Of a DNA stretch of 64,000 nucleotides, positions 26,373 through 34,018 are shown piece after piece. Under the pieces are notes generated by a model. The model worked only from the letters and a program-made list of their open reading frames with translations. It was not told the DNA's origin and did not search any database. Origin of the DNA: Candidatus Latescibacterota bacterium (lineage in GTDB: Bacteria; Latescibacterota; UBA2968; UBA8231); NCBI GenBank assembly GCA_022819745.1, contig JAJEGS010000011.1, forward strand, positions 62,001-126,000. Reading direction: 5' to 3'. The position numbers and the translations under genes were made by a program. Numbering within the stretch: position 1 is the first letter of the stretch; the number at the start of each line of letters is the position of its first letter.

Positions 26373-26441
26373 TCAGAACACGCGCAATGGGGCTAGCGGG
26401 TTATTATTATTCTGCGTGTGGTCGTTCTGACGGGTTATCAT
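26373..26441 (-). CDS. leader peptide 1 of aspS (NNNN)
   Basis: A 22-codon frame reading MITRQNDHTQ-NNNN-PLAPLRVF, ATG at 26441 and TGA at 26375-26373. The four Asn codons (AAT AAT AAT AAC) are at 26411-26400, with an additional Asn-Asp pair at codons 6-7. It has no ribosome-binding site; the promoter places the transcription start at or within a few bases of the ATG, so it is probably translated as a leaderless mRNA. Region 1 (26432-26424, CGTCAGAAC) pairs with region 2 (26379-26371, GTTCTGACG), 9 base pairs, enclosing the Asn codons. Confidence 0.8.
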   Translation of the reverse strand: MITRQNDHTQNNNNPLAPLRVF

Positions 26442-26449
26442 AGTCGTTT

Positions 26450-26477
26450 AAGATAGCGGAAGGCCGAATTCCGTCAA
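26450..26477 (-). promoter_or_regulatory. promoter of the aspS attenuator transcript
   Basis: On the minus strand TTGACG (26477-26472), a 16-base spacer and TATCTT (26455-26450). The A of the leader peptide 1 ATG is 9 bases after the -10 box, so transcription should start at or just before this codon. Confidence 0.65.
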
Positions 26478-26504
26478 GCTGGACTGGGCCGCGCTTGCTG
26501 GTCT

Positions 26505-29030
26505 CTACAGCCCGAACCAGCGATTGAGCTTGATCAGGAAGATGCTGTCGCCGTCGTCGGCGAAGGCGCGACTCAAGTCGCCGGCCGGGCGGAACCTTGG
26601 GTCGCTAACGTCGTCGAAGGCGTGGTCGCGGCTCTGCTGCCAGACCGCGAAGAGCGTGCTGCCGGGCCGGTACTCCCAGCGCAACACCACGTTGGAGCGC
26701 AGTGAGCGGCTGTGGAAGTCGGGGTTTTCTTCTAGGCCGGCGTAGGGTGAGAATTCGTAGGAGCGCGGGCGCGCCAGTTCCTTGATGGCACCATAGTCGC
26801 CAGTTGTCACAAAGGGCTGGACGAATAGCTGCAAGCTCAGGCTCGGGGTGAAGGCATAGGTGCCGCGCACGCCGATCTCGAAGACGCGGCTTTCGAGCTC
26901 GCCGAAGATGAAGTGGTCGTCCTCGCCATCGCCGTCCTCGTCCTCGTTTTCTACCCACTGGGCGAAGTTGCGGTTGAAGTTGTAGCCCGGCTCGATCTCC
27001 AACTCAAACTGGGAGACGGGTCGCAAAGAGATCTCAAAGCCGAGCCAAGATCCTAAGTTGTCGCCTCCCCGGCTCCCGCTGATGTTCCAGCCAAGCCAGC
27101 CGCTGATCGGCTTGCGGTCGTCCGTCCACACGTCCATGCCAAACCAAGTGTGAGCGGGCGAGCGCATCAGGGGTCCGCCGCGAGTGGCTAAGTCGTCGAA
27201 GGCGGCGAAATTGCGGCTGAGACCCATCCAGAATCCCCAGTAGTTATGCAGTTCGTGCCAAGTGTTGAAGTTGACGCCGCGGGACAGCCGCTCGCCAGCG
27301 AAGTTCCAGTGGTTCCAGACGTTGAAGTTGAACCCGGAACGGCGGGCGAACCAGTAGGGATCGAGCTTCTCGTAACGGATGTGGGTGCCGGCTTGGATGC
27401 GGTCGTTGCGCTGCATAAAGCCGAGGTCGTTGGCCTCAAAGTCGGGCGATTGTGCGTCCACGTACGCCTGGCCGCCGAAGGCACCGCCTGTTTTCTGAAA
27501 GTAGAGTGCGCCCTCCCAGCCGGTGTCGCGCTCCTGCTCCTGTCCGGCGCGACTGACGGCGAGTCGGCTGTAGAGGCGGTAGGCGTTTTCCCACCACTTG
27601 ACGTGCAAGTCGCCGGCACCGACGTAGGCCGGGTCAAGGCCGCGGCCGTTGACCGCGGTGAGTTGGGCTCCGGCGGTGGAGTTGGTGAGCATATCCTGTT
27701 GGACGCGACCGATAAAGTAGTTGGTGATCGGCTCGATCTCGACGGTGCGGCGCAGCGTGTCGGCTAGGCCGGTCTCGGCGTTGATAATGCGCTGGTCAAT
27801 GAGCGCCTCCTCTCGGCCAGTGACGGCGTTGAGTAGGCCGAAGGCCGTGCGTCCCGCGGTCTTGCCCGAGACCTTGACGGCACCGAGGATTGTGGTGTTG
27901 TCGGGACGGTTCACCTCGTCGCTGTCTTCGGGCAGGTCAAAGCGCGAGGGCGGGCGGCCAATGCGCCGCGAGTGGAACAGGCGCGTGGGCCGGCGGATGC
28001 CGACGATGAACGGCGTCGGCGATTCGAAAATCTGGATGCCCTCCATAAAGAAGGGCCGACGCTCGCGGAAGAAGGTCTCAAAGACACCCAAGTTGAGCAC
28101 GGCCGGGTCGCCTTCAATCTGCCCGAAGTCCGGGTTGATGGTGGCGTTGAGGGAGATATTTGACGACAGGCCGTAGCGCAGGTCGAGGCCGGCCGAGGAG
28201 AACAGGTCGTGCTCGCTGCCGCTGTCCCCCGGCGACAGGGTGCTGCGGCCTAGGGCGAAGGGGAAGATCTCGAGGCTGCGCTGCGGCCGGATGCCTTCGA
28301 TCCCTTCGAGATGGCCGAAGCGCGAGACGTAGCCGCTGACGCCCCGAGGTTTGAAGCTCCACTGCGACCACTCGGCGCGGCGGGAGATTTTGCGAAAGAC
28401 GTTGATCCCCCAAGTGTAAGTCTCCTTTTCGCCAAAGCGCAGAACGTGATAAGGGATTTTCAGCTCCCAGCTCCAGCCGTCGGTGCGCCGAGCCGTCTTC
28501 ATCTCGGCCACACTGTCCCAGCTATCGTCGAAGTCGTCGTCGTTGTAGATGATCCCGTCCTCGATCCAGCCGGAGGGCCCCACCACGAAATACACGCCCG
28601 TCTGATGGTCGTGGTGAGGGTCGAGGTTGATCTCGAGCAGGTCGCGCTCACGCCATTCGTCGCGCCGCGCCAGACGCGCGGTGATGCTGTCGGGGCGGGT
28701 GTCGTAGCACATACCGGCGATGTAGAGCGCATCGTCGTCGTAGGCCACCTGAAAGGTGGTGCGTTGCGTCGAAGGCTCGCCGTTGTCCGGGTCGTTCTGT
28801 GTGAACCCCTCGTGCAGAGGGGCGCGCAGCCAGATTTCGTCGTCGATGACGCCGTCGAGGTGCGGCGGCACCTCAGCCCGCACGGCGCGGGCGGTGCGCT
28901 GGGGGTGCGTCATCCAAAACTGCATCTGGGCATCGCTGGTGTCGGTATGGGCGGGTTGCTCATCGGCTCCGGCGGTATCTGCTCCGGCGATGAGAAAAAC
29001 GGCGGCTAGCACGGCCGCAAATCTGTGCAT
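26505..29030 (-). CDS. DUF5916 outer-membrane protein with N-terminal CBM9-like domain
   Basis: An 841-residue protein. A signal peptide (about 1-22) is followed by a CBM9-like beta-sandwich (about 48-230; PPHLDGVIDDEIW, YDDDALYIAGMCYD) and a DUF5916 barrel (about 240-841) with ATINPDFGQIEGDPAVLNL and FFRERRPFFMEG, the family hallmark. The barrel ends in WFGL, an aromatic-terminated strand suited to BAM insertion. Such proteins are enriched in FCB-group bacteria; a role in surface carbohydrate binding or uptake is inferred. Its stop is 28 bases from the aspS promoter. Confidence 0.9.
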   Translation of the reverse strand: MHRFAAVLAAVFLIAGADTAGADEQPAHTDTSDAQMQFWMTHPQRTARAVRAEVPPHLDGVIDDEIWLRAPLHEGFTQNDPDNGEPSTQRTTFQVAYDDDALYIAGMCYDTRPDSITARLARRDEWRERDLLEINLDPHHDHQTGVYFVVGPSGWIEDGIIYNDDDFDDSWDSVAEMKTARRTDGWSWELKIPYHVLRFGEKETYTWGINVFRKISRRAEWSQWSFKPRGVSGYVSRFGHLEGIEGIRPQRSLEIFPFALGRSTLSPGDSGSEHDLFSSAGLDLRYGLSSNISLNATINPDFGQIEGDPAVLNLGVFETFFRERRPFFMEGIQIFESPTPFIVGIRRPTRLFHSRRIGRPPSRFDLPEDSDEVNRPDNTTILGAVKVSGKTAGRTAFGLLNAVTGREEALIDQRIINAETGLADTLRRTVEIEPITNYFIGRVQQDMLTNSTAGAQLTAVNGRGLDPAYVGAGDLHVKWWENAYRLYSRLAVSRAGQEQERDTGWEGALYFQKTGGAFGGQAYVDAQSPDFEANDLGFMQRNDRIQAGTHIRYEKLDPYWFARRSGFNFNVWNHWNFAGERLSRGVNFNTWHELHNYWGFWMGLSRNFAAFDDLATRGGPLMRSPAHTWFGMDVWTDDRKPISGWLGWNISGSRGGDNLGSWLGFEISLRPVSQFELEIEPGYNFNRNFAQWVENEDEDGDGEDDHFIFGELESRVFEIGVRGTYAFTPSLSLQLFVQPFVTTGDYGAIKELARPRSYEFSPYAGLEENPDFHSRSLRSNVVLRWEYRPGSTLFAVWQQSRDHAFDDVSDPRFRPAGDLSRAFADDGDSIFLIKLNRWFGL

Positions 29031-29147
29031 TGTCCTTCCTTTTTGGTTGAGGATAGCAAAGGGATCCGCTTAGAATTCAAGCTCCCCTGCCGATTGAACA
29101 ATGTCAAAAGTGGGTGTGGGCGTACTGCGGGTGGGGGACCGTCGGGC

Positions 29148-29194
29148 TTGTCTCGATAGTCCAATGTGACTACAATTATCCTAATGTAGTTACA
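29148..29194 (+). promoter_or_regulatory. promoter and operator of the Phd/VapC operon
   Basis: TTGTCT (29148-29153), 17-base spacer and TACAAT (29171-29176). Overlapping the -10 box is an inverted repeat, TGTGACTACA (29165-29174) and TGTAGTTACA (29185-29194), 9 of 10 matching, 10-base spacer. This fits autorepression by the antitoxin complex. Confidence 0.7.
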
Positions 29195-29205
29195 AGGAGA
29201 GCCTA

Positions 29206-29472
29206 ATGAACGCATCCGTACGCGACCTGAAGAGCAGGTTGTCGCGCTACCTTCGGCAAGTCCAGCGGGGAGAGACGGTCGTCGTAACTTTGAGGGGGAA
29301 GCCTATCGCCCGCCTCGTGCCGCTACCGCCTCTTCTGTTGGAAGAGCGACTGGCAACCTTGCCGGGGGTCAATGCCGGAACCGGGGGAAAACCGAGAGGT
29401 GCCACGCGCCCTGTGCGCGTCAAACCCGGAGAGAAAAGCGTTGCGGACATCGTGGTGGAAGAGCGACGGTGA
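29206..29472 (+). CDS. Phd/YefM-family antitoxin
   Basis: An 88-residue protein with the Phd/YefM N-terminal DNA-binding fold: VRDLKSRLSRYLRQVQRGETVVVTLRGKPIARLVP (about 5-39). The basic C-terminal tail (GGKPRGATRPVRVKPGEK) would wrap around the toxin. ACAAGGAG lies at good spacing before the ATG at 29206. Its stop overlaps the toxin start as GTGA. Confidence 0.9.
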   Translation: MNASVRDLKSRLSRYLRQVQRGETVVVTLRGKPIARLVPLPPLLLEERLATLPGVNAGTGGKPRGATRPVRVKPGEKSVADIVVEERR

Positions 29473-29960
29473 TCCTCTTTCTCGACACATCGGCTCTCGT
29501 CAAGCTGTACGTTGAGGAGGACGACTCCGAGACGGTACGCGGCTGGGTGGATGTGGCCGAGGAAGTTGCCTGCCAGTGGATCGCATACGTGGAAGCGCGA
29601 TCCGCTTTGGCCGCCAAGCAGCGTTTAGGCGACCTGTCCGATGCAGAGCTGGAGGAATGCAAGAAGGAGCTGGAGGAGGATTGGGAGCGATATCACCGCG
29701 TCGCGGTCACCCAGACCCTTCTGCGACGAGCAGGTGCTCTAAGCGAACAACTCGGCGTGCGCGCCTATGACAGTGTTCACCTTGCGGGGGCTGAGTATCT
29801 GCAATCCTCACTAGGAGTGCCGATAACCTTTGGGTCCTTTGACCGCCGACAGGTCGATGCGGCCGCCCGGCTTGGAATGCTCATTCCGGCCCAGGGCGAT
29901 GACCAGAGTGATGACCAGAACGAAGGCAATTCTTCTTCACCAACGGCATCTGCTTCGTAG
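29469..29960 (+). CDS. VapC-like PIN-domain toxin
   Basis: A 163-residue PIN-domain RNase. Acidic residues are visible at Asp6 (FLDTSALVK), Glu42 (YVEARSAL) and Asp100 (RAYDSVHLA), the Mg2+-binding set. The toxin would cleave RNA; from the VapC family, tRNA or rRNA loops are the common targets. The C-terminal 25 residues (QGDDQSDDQNEGNSSSPTASAS) are low-complexity and unusual. GTG start overlaps the antitoxin stop (GTGA). Confidence 0.9.
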   Translation: MILFLDTSALVKLYVEEDDSETVRGWVDVAEEVACQWIAYVEARSALAAKQRLGDLSDAELEECKKELEEDWERYHRVAVTQTLLRRAGALSEQLGVRAYDSVHLAGAEYLQSSLGVPITFGSFDRRQVDAAARLGMLIPAQGDDQSDDQNEGNSSSPTASAS

Positions 29961-29968
29961 CAAAGGAG

Positions 29969-30940
29969 ATGGATTTGACGGATCTAGGAACACTGGATAG
30001 CGTTGATCTTCGAGAGGTATGGCAAAATGAAGCCACAGATTTCACACCGTGGCTGGCGAAGAACTTGGACTCTCTAGGTGATGCGCTCCAGATGGAGATC
30101 GATAGTGAGGATGTGGACACCGAGGTATCGGTTGGTAAGTACTCGGCTGACATACTGTGTCGAGATTCAAGTGACAATTCACGGATTGTAATAGAGAACC
30201 AATTCGGCAGCACCAATCACGATCATCTCGGCAAGCTGCTCACTTATGCGTCTGGATTAGATTCCGATCCTCCGTTAAGATCAGTGATCTGGATCTCAGA
30301 AACGTTCAACGATGAACATCGTTCGACTTTGGATTGGTTGAACAGAATTTCGCATGACGAGATTCGCTTTTTCGGCGTCACGATTGAGCTTCTGAAAATC
30401 GAGGGATCCAAACCTGCCCCGCGCTTCAATATTGTCGCCAGTCCCAATGATTGGACAACAGCAGTGAGGGCATCGAGCAGTGGTGAGGTGTCCGATCTTA
30501 AACGGCAATATTATCAGTTTTGGACCGCTTTAATTGAGCACCTGCCAAGTTCTGCGCCTAGGCTGAAGTCACCGAACCCGCTCCCAAGATCGTATTTTAA
30601 CCTCGCTATTGGTAAGGCTGGGTTCGCGTTACAATGCAGGCTGAGTCAACAAAAAAAGCAATTACATGTTACCCTAGAAATAAAAGGGGGGAACCCTTAC
30701 TACCACTTCGATCTCCTAAAGCAGCAAAAATCTGCTATTGAAGAAAAGATAGGTAGTCCACTAGAATGGCAAGGGAAGACTAAAGGTCGAGCATACAAAA
30801 TTTCGCTGATCAAATCTGGCAACCCGACAGATGAATCTGATAGGGAAAACCAGATCAAATGGATGGCGCAAACGCTGAATAAGTTCGACACCGCATTCCG
30901 TGATCGTGTCCAGAATCTGACTACAGAATCCTCTCAGTAA
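29969..30940 (+). CDS. DUF4268 protein with PD-(D/E)xK nuclease-like N-terminus
   Basis: A 323-residue protein of the DUF4268 type. The N-terminal domain contains SVGKYSADILCRD...RIVIENQFG (about 51-73), the D...E-x-Q pattern of PD-(D/E)xK nucleases with Gln in place of Lys, followed by HDHLGKLLTYASGL. The C-terminal domain is the DUF4268 alpha/beta part. Base composition is clearly more AT-rich than neighbouring genes, suggesting recent transfer. It starts 8 bases after vapC. AAGGAG touches the ATG at 29969, so the true start could be the TTG at 29975. Role unknown; DUF4268 proteins often occur near defence or mobile genes. Confidence 0.8.
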   Translation: MDLTDLGTLDSVDLREVWQNEATDFTPWLAKNLDSLGDALQMEIDSEDVDTEVSVGKYSADILCRDSSDNSRIVIENQFGSTNHDHLGKLLTYASGLDSDPPLRSVIWISETFNDEHRSTLDWLNRISHDEIRFFGVTIELLKIEGSKPAPRFNIVASPNDWTTAVRASSSGEVSDLKRQYYQFWTALIEHLPSSAPRLKSPNPLPRSYFNLAIGKAGFALQCRLSQQKKQLHVTLEIKGGNPYYHFDLLKQQKSAIEEKIGSPLEWQGKTKGRAYKISLIKSGNPTDESDRENQIKWMAQTLNKFDTAFRDRVQNLTTESSQ

Positions 30941-31029
30941 AGGATATCGCCGCGCTTGATGCTCCCATCTGTAAAAGCATACATTAACCCCCGACCCCAA
31001 CTAGTCCCCCCAACCAAAGGACAATTCCC

Positions 31030-31962
31030 ATGAGCGGCCTCACCTCCGACCAACTCGACTTCTATCGCACCGAAGGCTACCTCCTCGTCGAGGATGTCAT
31101 CGACCCTTCTGTATTCGACCGCCTCATTGCCGAAATCAATGCCATCGTCGATACCGCTGCCCAGGAGGCTCACGCTGCTGGCGAATTGTCCGACCTGCAC
31201 GCGGACTTGCCCTTTGCCAAGCGGCTGGTCCACATCCACGCCCAGTTGGCCGATCCTTCCCCGTTGTTGGGTCAAGTCAACGGCAAGCTCAAAACCGAGG
31301 GCATGTTCGCCATTTTAACCCAACCGGCGCTGCTCGATATTGTGGAATCCGTGATTGGCCCTGAGATACTGGCTCATCCGCAATTCAATCTGCGCGCCAA
31401 ATTGCCCAACCAAGACGCCACTGTGGTGCCTTGGCATCAAGACTTGGGCTATTTACAGCCCGACGCGGAAGAGACCTTCATGGTCAATTTTTGGATTCCC
31501 TTGGTCGATGCCACTCCTGAAAACGGCTGTATGGAAGTCATTGCCGGCAGCCATCGCGCCCCGCTCATCGGCCACGAACACGGCTTAGGGCCTGGGGCCA
31601 ATTTCAAGGGCATCACCGATCAGTACTTGCCCCCCGGCGAGCAAGTTAGTTGTCCGATCAAAGTCGGCGGCGTGCTGCTCATCCAGCACAAGACCATCCA
31701 CCGCTCCATTCCCAACCTCTCCGACCACATCCGCTGGAGCCTCGATCTGCGCTACAGCGACCCGGCGCAGCCCAGCGGCCGCGACGGCGTTCCCGGTTTT
31801 ATCGCCCGCAGCCAAGCCCACCCCGAGTCGGTGGCCCAGAGCCTGGACGACTGGTTGGCGTTGTTCGAGACCTCCTCGCCAGAATTAAAAAGGCAGGTGC
31901 AGGCTATCTTGGACAAAGTGCCTGAACGTCCGGTGCCCGAGTGGGACAGCAAGAGCGAGTAG
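31030..31962 (+). CDS. phytanoyl-CoA dioxygenase (PhyH) family protein
   Basis: A 310-residue Fe(II)/2-oxoglutarate oxygenase. All expected ligands are visible: H136-Q-D138 (PWHQD), His224 (KTIHRS) and Arg235 (HIRWS). GSH occurs at 173-175 with ENGCMEVI upstream, as in PhyH proper. It is the closest of the five paralogues to canonical PhyH. It is followed at 130 bases by an amidohydrolase and methyltransferase on the same strand. CAAAGGAC precedes the ATG. Confidence 0.93.
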   Translation: MSGLTSDQLDFYRTEGYLLVEDVIDPSVFDRLIAEINAIVDTAAQEAHAAGELSDLHADLPFAKRLVHIHAQLADPSPLLGQVNGKLKTEGMFAILTQPALLDIVESVIGPEILAHPQFNLRAKLPNQDATVVPWHQDLGYLQPDAEETFMVNFWIPLVDATPENGCMEVIAGSHRAPLIGHEHGLGPGANFKGITDQYLPPGEQVSCPIKVGGVLLIQHKTIHRSIPNLSDHIRWSLDLRYSDPAQPSGRDGVPGFIARSQAHPESVAQSLDDWLALFETSSPELKRQVQAILDKVPERPVPEWDSKSE

Positions 31963-32091
31963 GCCCAGAGTAAACCTGTTTTCAGATAGCTGATTCACCT
32001 CTTCGCCGTGCTTTTCGTGGCTCGGTACATTTGGCTCGTTGGTTAGTGTCTGGAAACCGCATATTCCCTAAACACTTTTTCGGAGATTACC

Positions 32092-33231
32092 ATGCTCTAC
32101 GACTTGCTTCTCAAAGGCGGCACCCTAGTTGATCCAGCCCAGCAATTGCACACAGTGCAGGACGTAGCTTTTACCGACGGCAAAGTCGCTGCGGTCGGGC
32201 CCGACCTGTCCGCGGACCAGGCGCGCCAAACGCTCGATGTTGCGGGACGTGTGGTGGCCCCTGGCCTCATCGACTTGCACGTTCACGTGTATTGGGGGGT
32301 CAGCCACTTCGGCGTCGAGCCTGATCCCACCTGTATAGCCCGAGGCGTCACCACCGTGGTCGATGCTGGCTCGGCTGGTGCCGATACCTTTCCCGGCTTC
32401 CGCAAGTTCATCATCGACGTGAGTGATACTCGCATCTTGGCCCAGCTCAATATCTCCTCGCAGGGCATGTTGACGCAGGAAATCGGCGAGTTCGAGATCC
32501 CCGAGTACGCGGACGTGGACAAAGCCTGCCGCATGATCGAACAACACCGCGACCTCATCTTGGGCGTCAAGGTGCGGCTCACCCGCAACAGCATCGTCAG
32601 CGAGCGCTCGGGGATGCTGCCCCTGCACCGGGCACGCGAGGCCGCGGATGCTGCTGGTCTGCCCATTATGATCCACCCGCAAGATGCTTGGTGCGACAGC
32701 CTTGATGATGTGCTGGCCGTTATGAAACAGGGCGACATCCTCACCCATTGCTTCCACGGCATGAAGTGCGGCGTCCTCGACGAGGCCGGCCAAGTGCGCC
32801 CTGCGGTACACGAGGCCGTAGAGCGAGGCGTGCTCTTTGACGTGGGGCACGGCGCTGGGTCCTTCTCTTGGGAGGTGGCCGAGACCGCTCTGAGCGTTGG
32901 CCTTGCGCCTCATACTATCTCCTCAGACCTGCACGTGTACAACCTCCACGGGCCGGTATATGACTTGGTCAACGTCGCGTCCAAATTCCTTCACTTGGGC
33001 ATGGACTTGGACACTGCGCTGGCCAAAGTCACTGCAGTGCCGGCGCAAGTCATCGGGATGCCGGACGAGATCGGCACCCTAGCAGTAGGTGCTTGGGGCG
33101 ACGCCGTAGTGCTCGACGTGCGCCAGGGTCAGTTCCAGTTGGCCGATTCAGGCGGGGAAATGCGCATGGGCGACCAGCGATTGGAACCGCTAATTGTGGT
33201 CAAGGGCGGCCGAGTCTATCGTCAGTACTGA
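32092..33231 (+). CDS. dihydroorotase-like amidohydrolase
   Basis: A 379-residue cytoplasmic metal-dependent hydrolase. The conserved metal centre is complete: H63-V-H65, a bridging Lys at about 160 (LGVKVRL), His near 193 (IMIHPQD), the THCFHG loop near 239-244 and Asp in SSDLHV near 280. The closest described relatives are the EF_0837/AHA_3915-type amidohydrolase/deacetylases, acting on N-acyl or cyclic amide substrates. Substrate is not known. It is followed by the methyltransferase 21 bases downstream and is probably co-transcribed. Confidence 0.88.
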   Translation: MLYDLLLKGGTLVDPAQQLHTVQDVAFTDGKVAAVGPDLSADQARQTLDVAGRVVAPGLIDLHVHVYWGVSHFGVEPDPTCIARGVTTVVDAGSAGADTFPGFRKFIIDVSDTRILAQLNISSQGMLTQEIGEFEIPEYADVDKACRMIEQHRDLILGVKVRLTRNSIVSERSGMLPLHRAREAADAAGLPIMIHPQDAWCDSLDDVLAVMKQGDILTHCFHGMKCGVLDEAGQVRPAVHEAVERGVLFDVGHGAGSFSWEVAETALSVGLAPHTISSDLHVYNLHGPVYDLVNVASKFLHLGMDLDTALAKVTAVPAQVIGMPDEIGTLAVGAWGDAVVLDVRQGQFQLADSGGEMRMGDQRLEPLIVVKGGRVYRQY

Positions 33232-33252
33232 GACCCAACCAAGGAGAGGCTT

Positions 33253-33996
33253 GTGAGTTCATCTGAAAATCAGTACGACGCGATTGCCGAAGCCTATCAA
33301 GATTCAAAGCAATTGCCCTTTCGGGAATACATCGAAGCGTATTCTCTTTTTGAGATCTTGGGCGATATTCGCGGGGCGACGGCTTTGGACTTGGCTTGTG
33401 GCGATGGGTTTTACACGCGCAAAATCAAGCAGGTCGGGGCGTTGGAGGTCACCGGCGTCGATCTTTCCGCAGAGATGATCAAGTTGGCCGCAGAAGAAGA
33501 GCGCGCCCGTCCCTTGGGCTGCAAGTATCTGCACCGCGATGTGGCCTCGCTCGAGTTGTCTGCACCGGTTGATCTCGTGGTGGCGATGTACCTTTTGAAT
33601 TACGCCAAGACGAAAGAAGAACTGCTCAGGTTTGTCGAGGTGGCTTATAACATGCTGCGGCCTGGGGGACGATTCGTCGGGTTCAATGACAATGTTCAGT
33701 GCGTTCCCAAGGGAACCCTTTCCCTGGCCCAATACGGATTGGAAAAAGTGTGCGCCGATGACCCGCAAGAAGGCGATGTTGTTTTGTACAAATTGACAAA
33801 TGAAGATGGGACGCAGTTTGAGTTTAAAAATTACTTTCTCAAACCAGAGACCTATCAATGGGCCTTTCAAAAAGTTGGATTTGCCGATTTTCAATGGGTT
33901 GGCCCCTATTTGCACCCGTCCCAGCAGCACAATCCATTTTGGGATGCCTTTATGTCTCGTCCCCCAGTCATTGGCTTTAGCGCGGCGAAATCGTGA
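33253..33996 (+). CDS. SAM-dependent methyltransferase
   Basis: A 247-residue class I methyltransferase. Motif I is LDLACGDGFYTR (about 42-53), the acidic end of beta-2 is TGVDLSAEMI (about 69-78), and the DLVVAMYLLNYA segment (about 106-117) is motif IV-like. The start is GTG at 33253, with AAGGAGAGG in front. The substrate is unknown; it may be a small molecule rather than a macromolecule given the Methyltransf_25-like core. Confidence 0.9.
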   Translation: MSSSENQYDAIAEAYQDSKQLPFREYIEAYSLFEILGDIRGATALDLACGDGFYTRKIKQVGALEVTGVDLSAEMIKLAAEEERARPLGCKYLHRDVASLELSAPVDLVVAMYLLNYAKTKEELLRFVEVAYNMLRPGGRFVGFNDNVQCVPKGTLSLAQYGLEKVCADDPQEGDVVLYKLTNEDGTQFEFKNYFLKPETYQWAFQKVGFADFQWVGPYLHPSQQHNPFWDAFMSRPPVIGFSAAKS

Positions 33997-34018
33997 ACAC
34001 CAGCGAGGAGTACGGATT

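Noticed and set aside
26109..26504. T-box riboswitch controlling aspS
   Set aside because: No AGGGUGGNACCGCG T-box sequence or specifier loop can be found; the pairing logic and codon runs fit leader-peptide attenuation instead.
33800..34018. TonB receptor start inside the methyltransferase gene
   Set aside because: The signal peptide begins at 34019 with a good ribosome-binding site, and the upstream codons are another gene's alternative frame.
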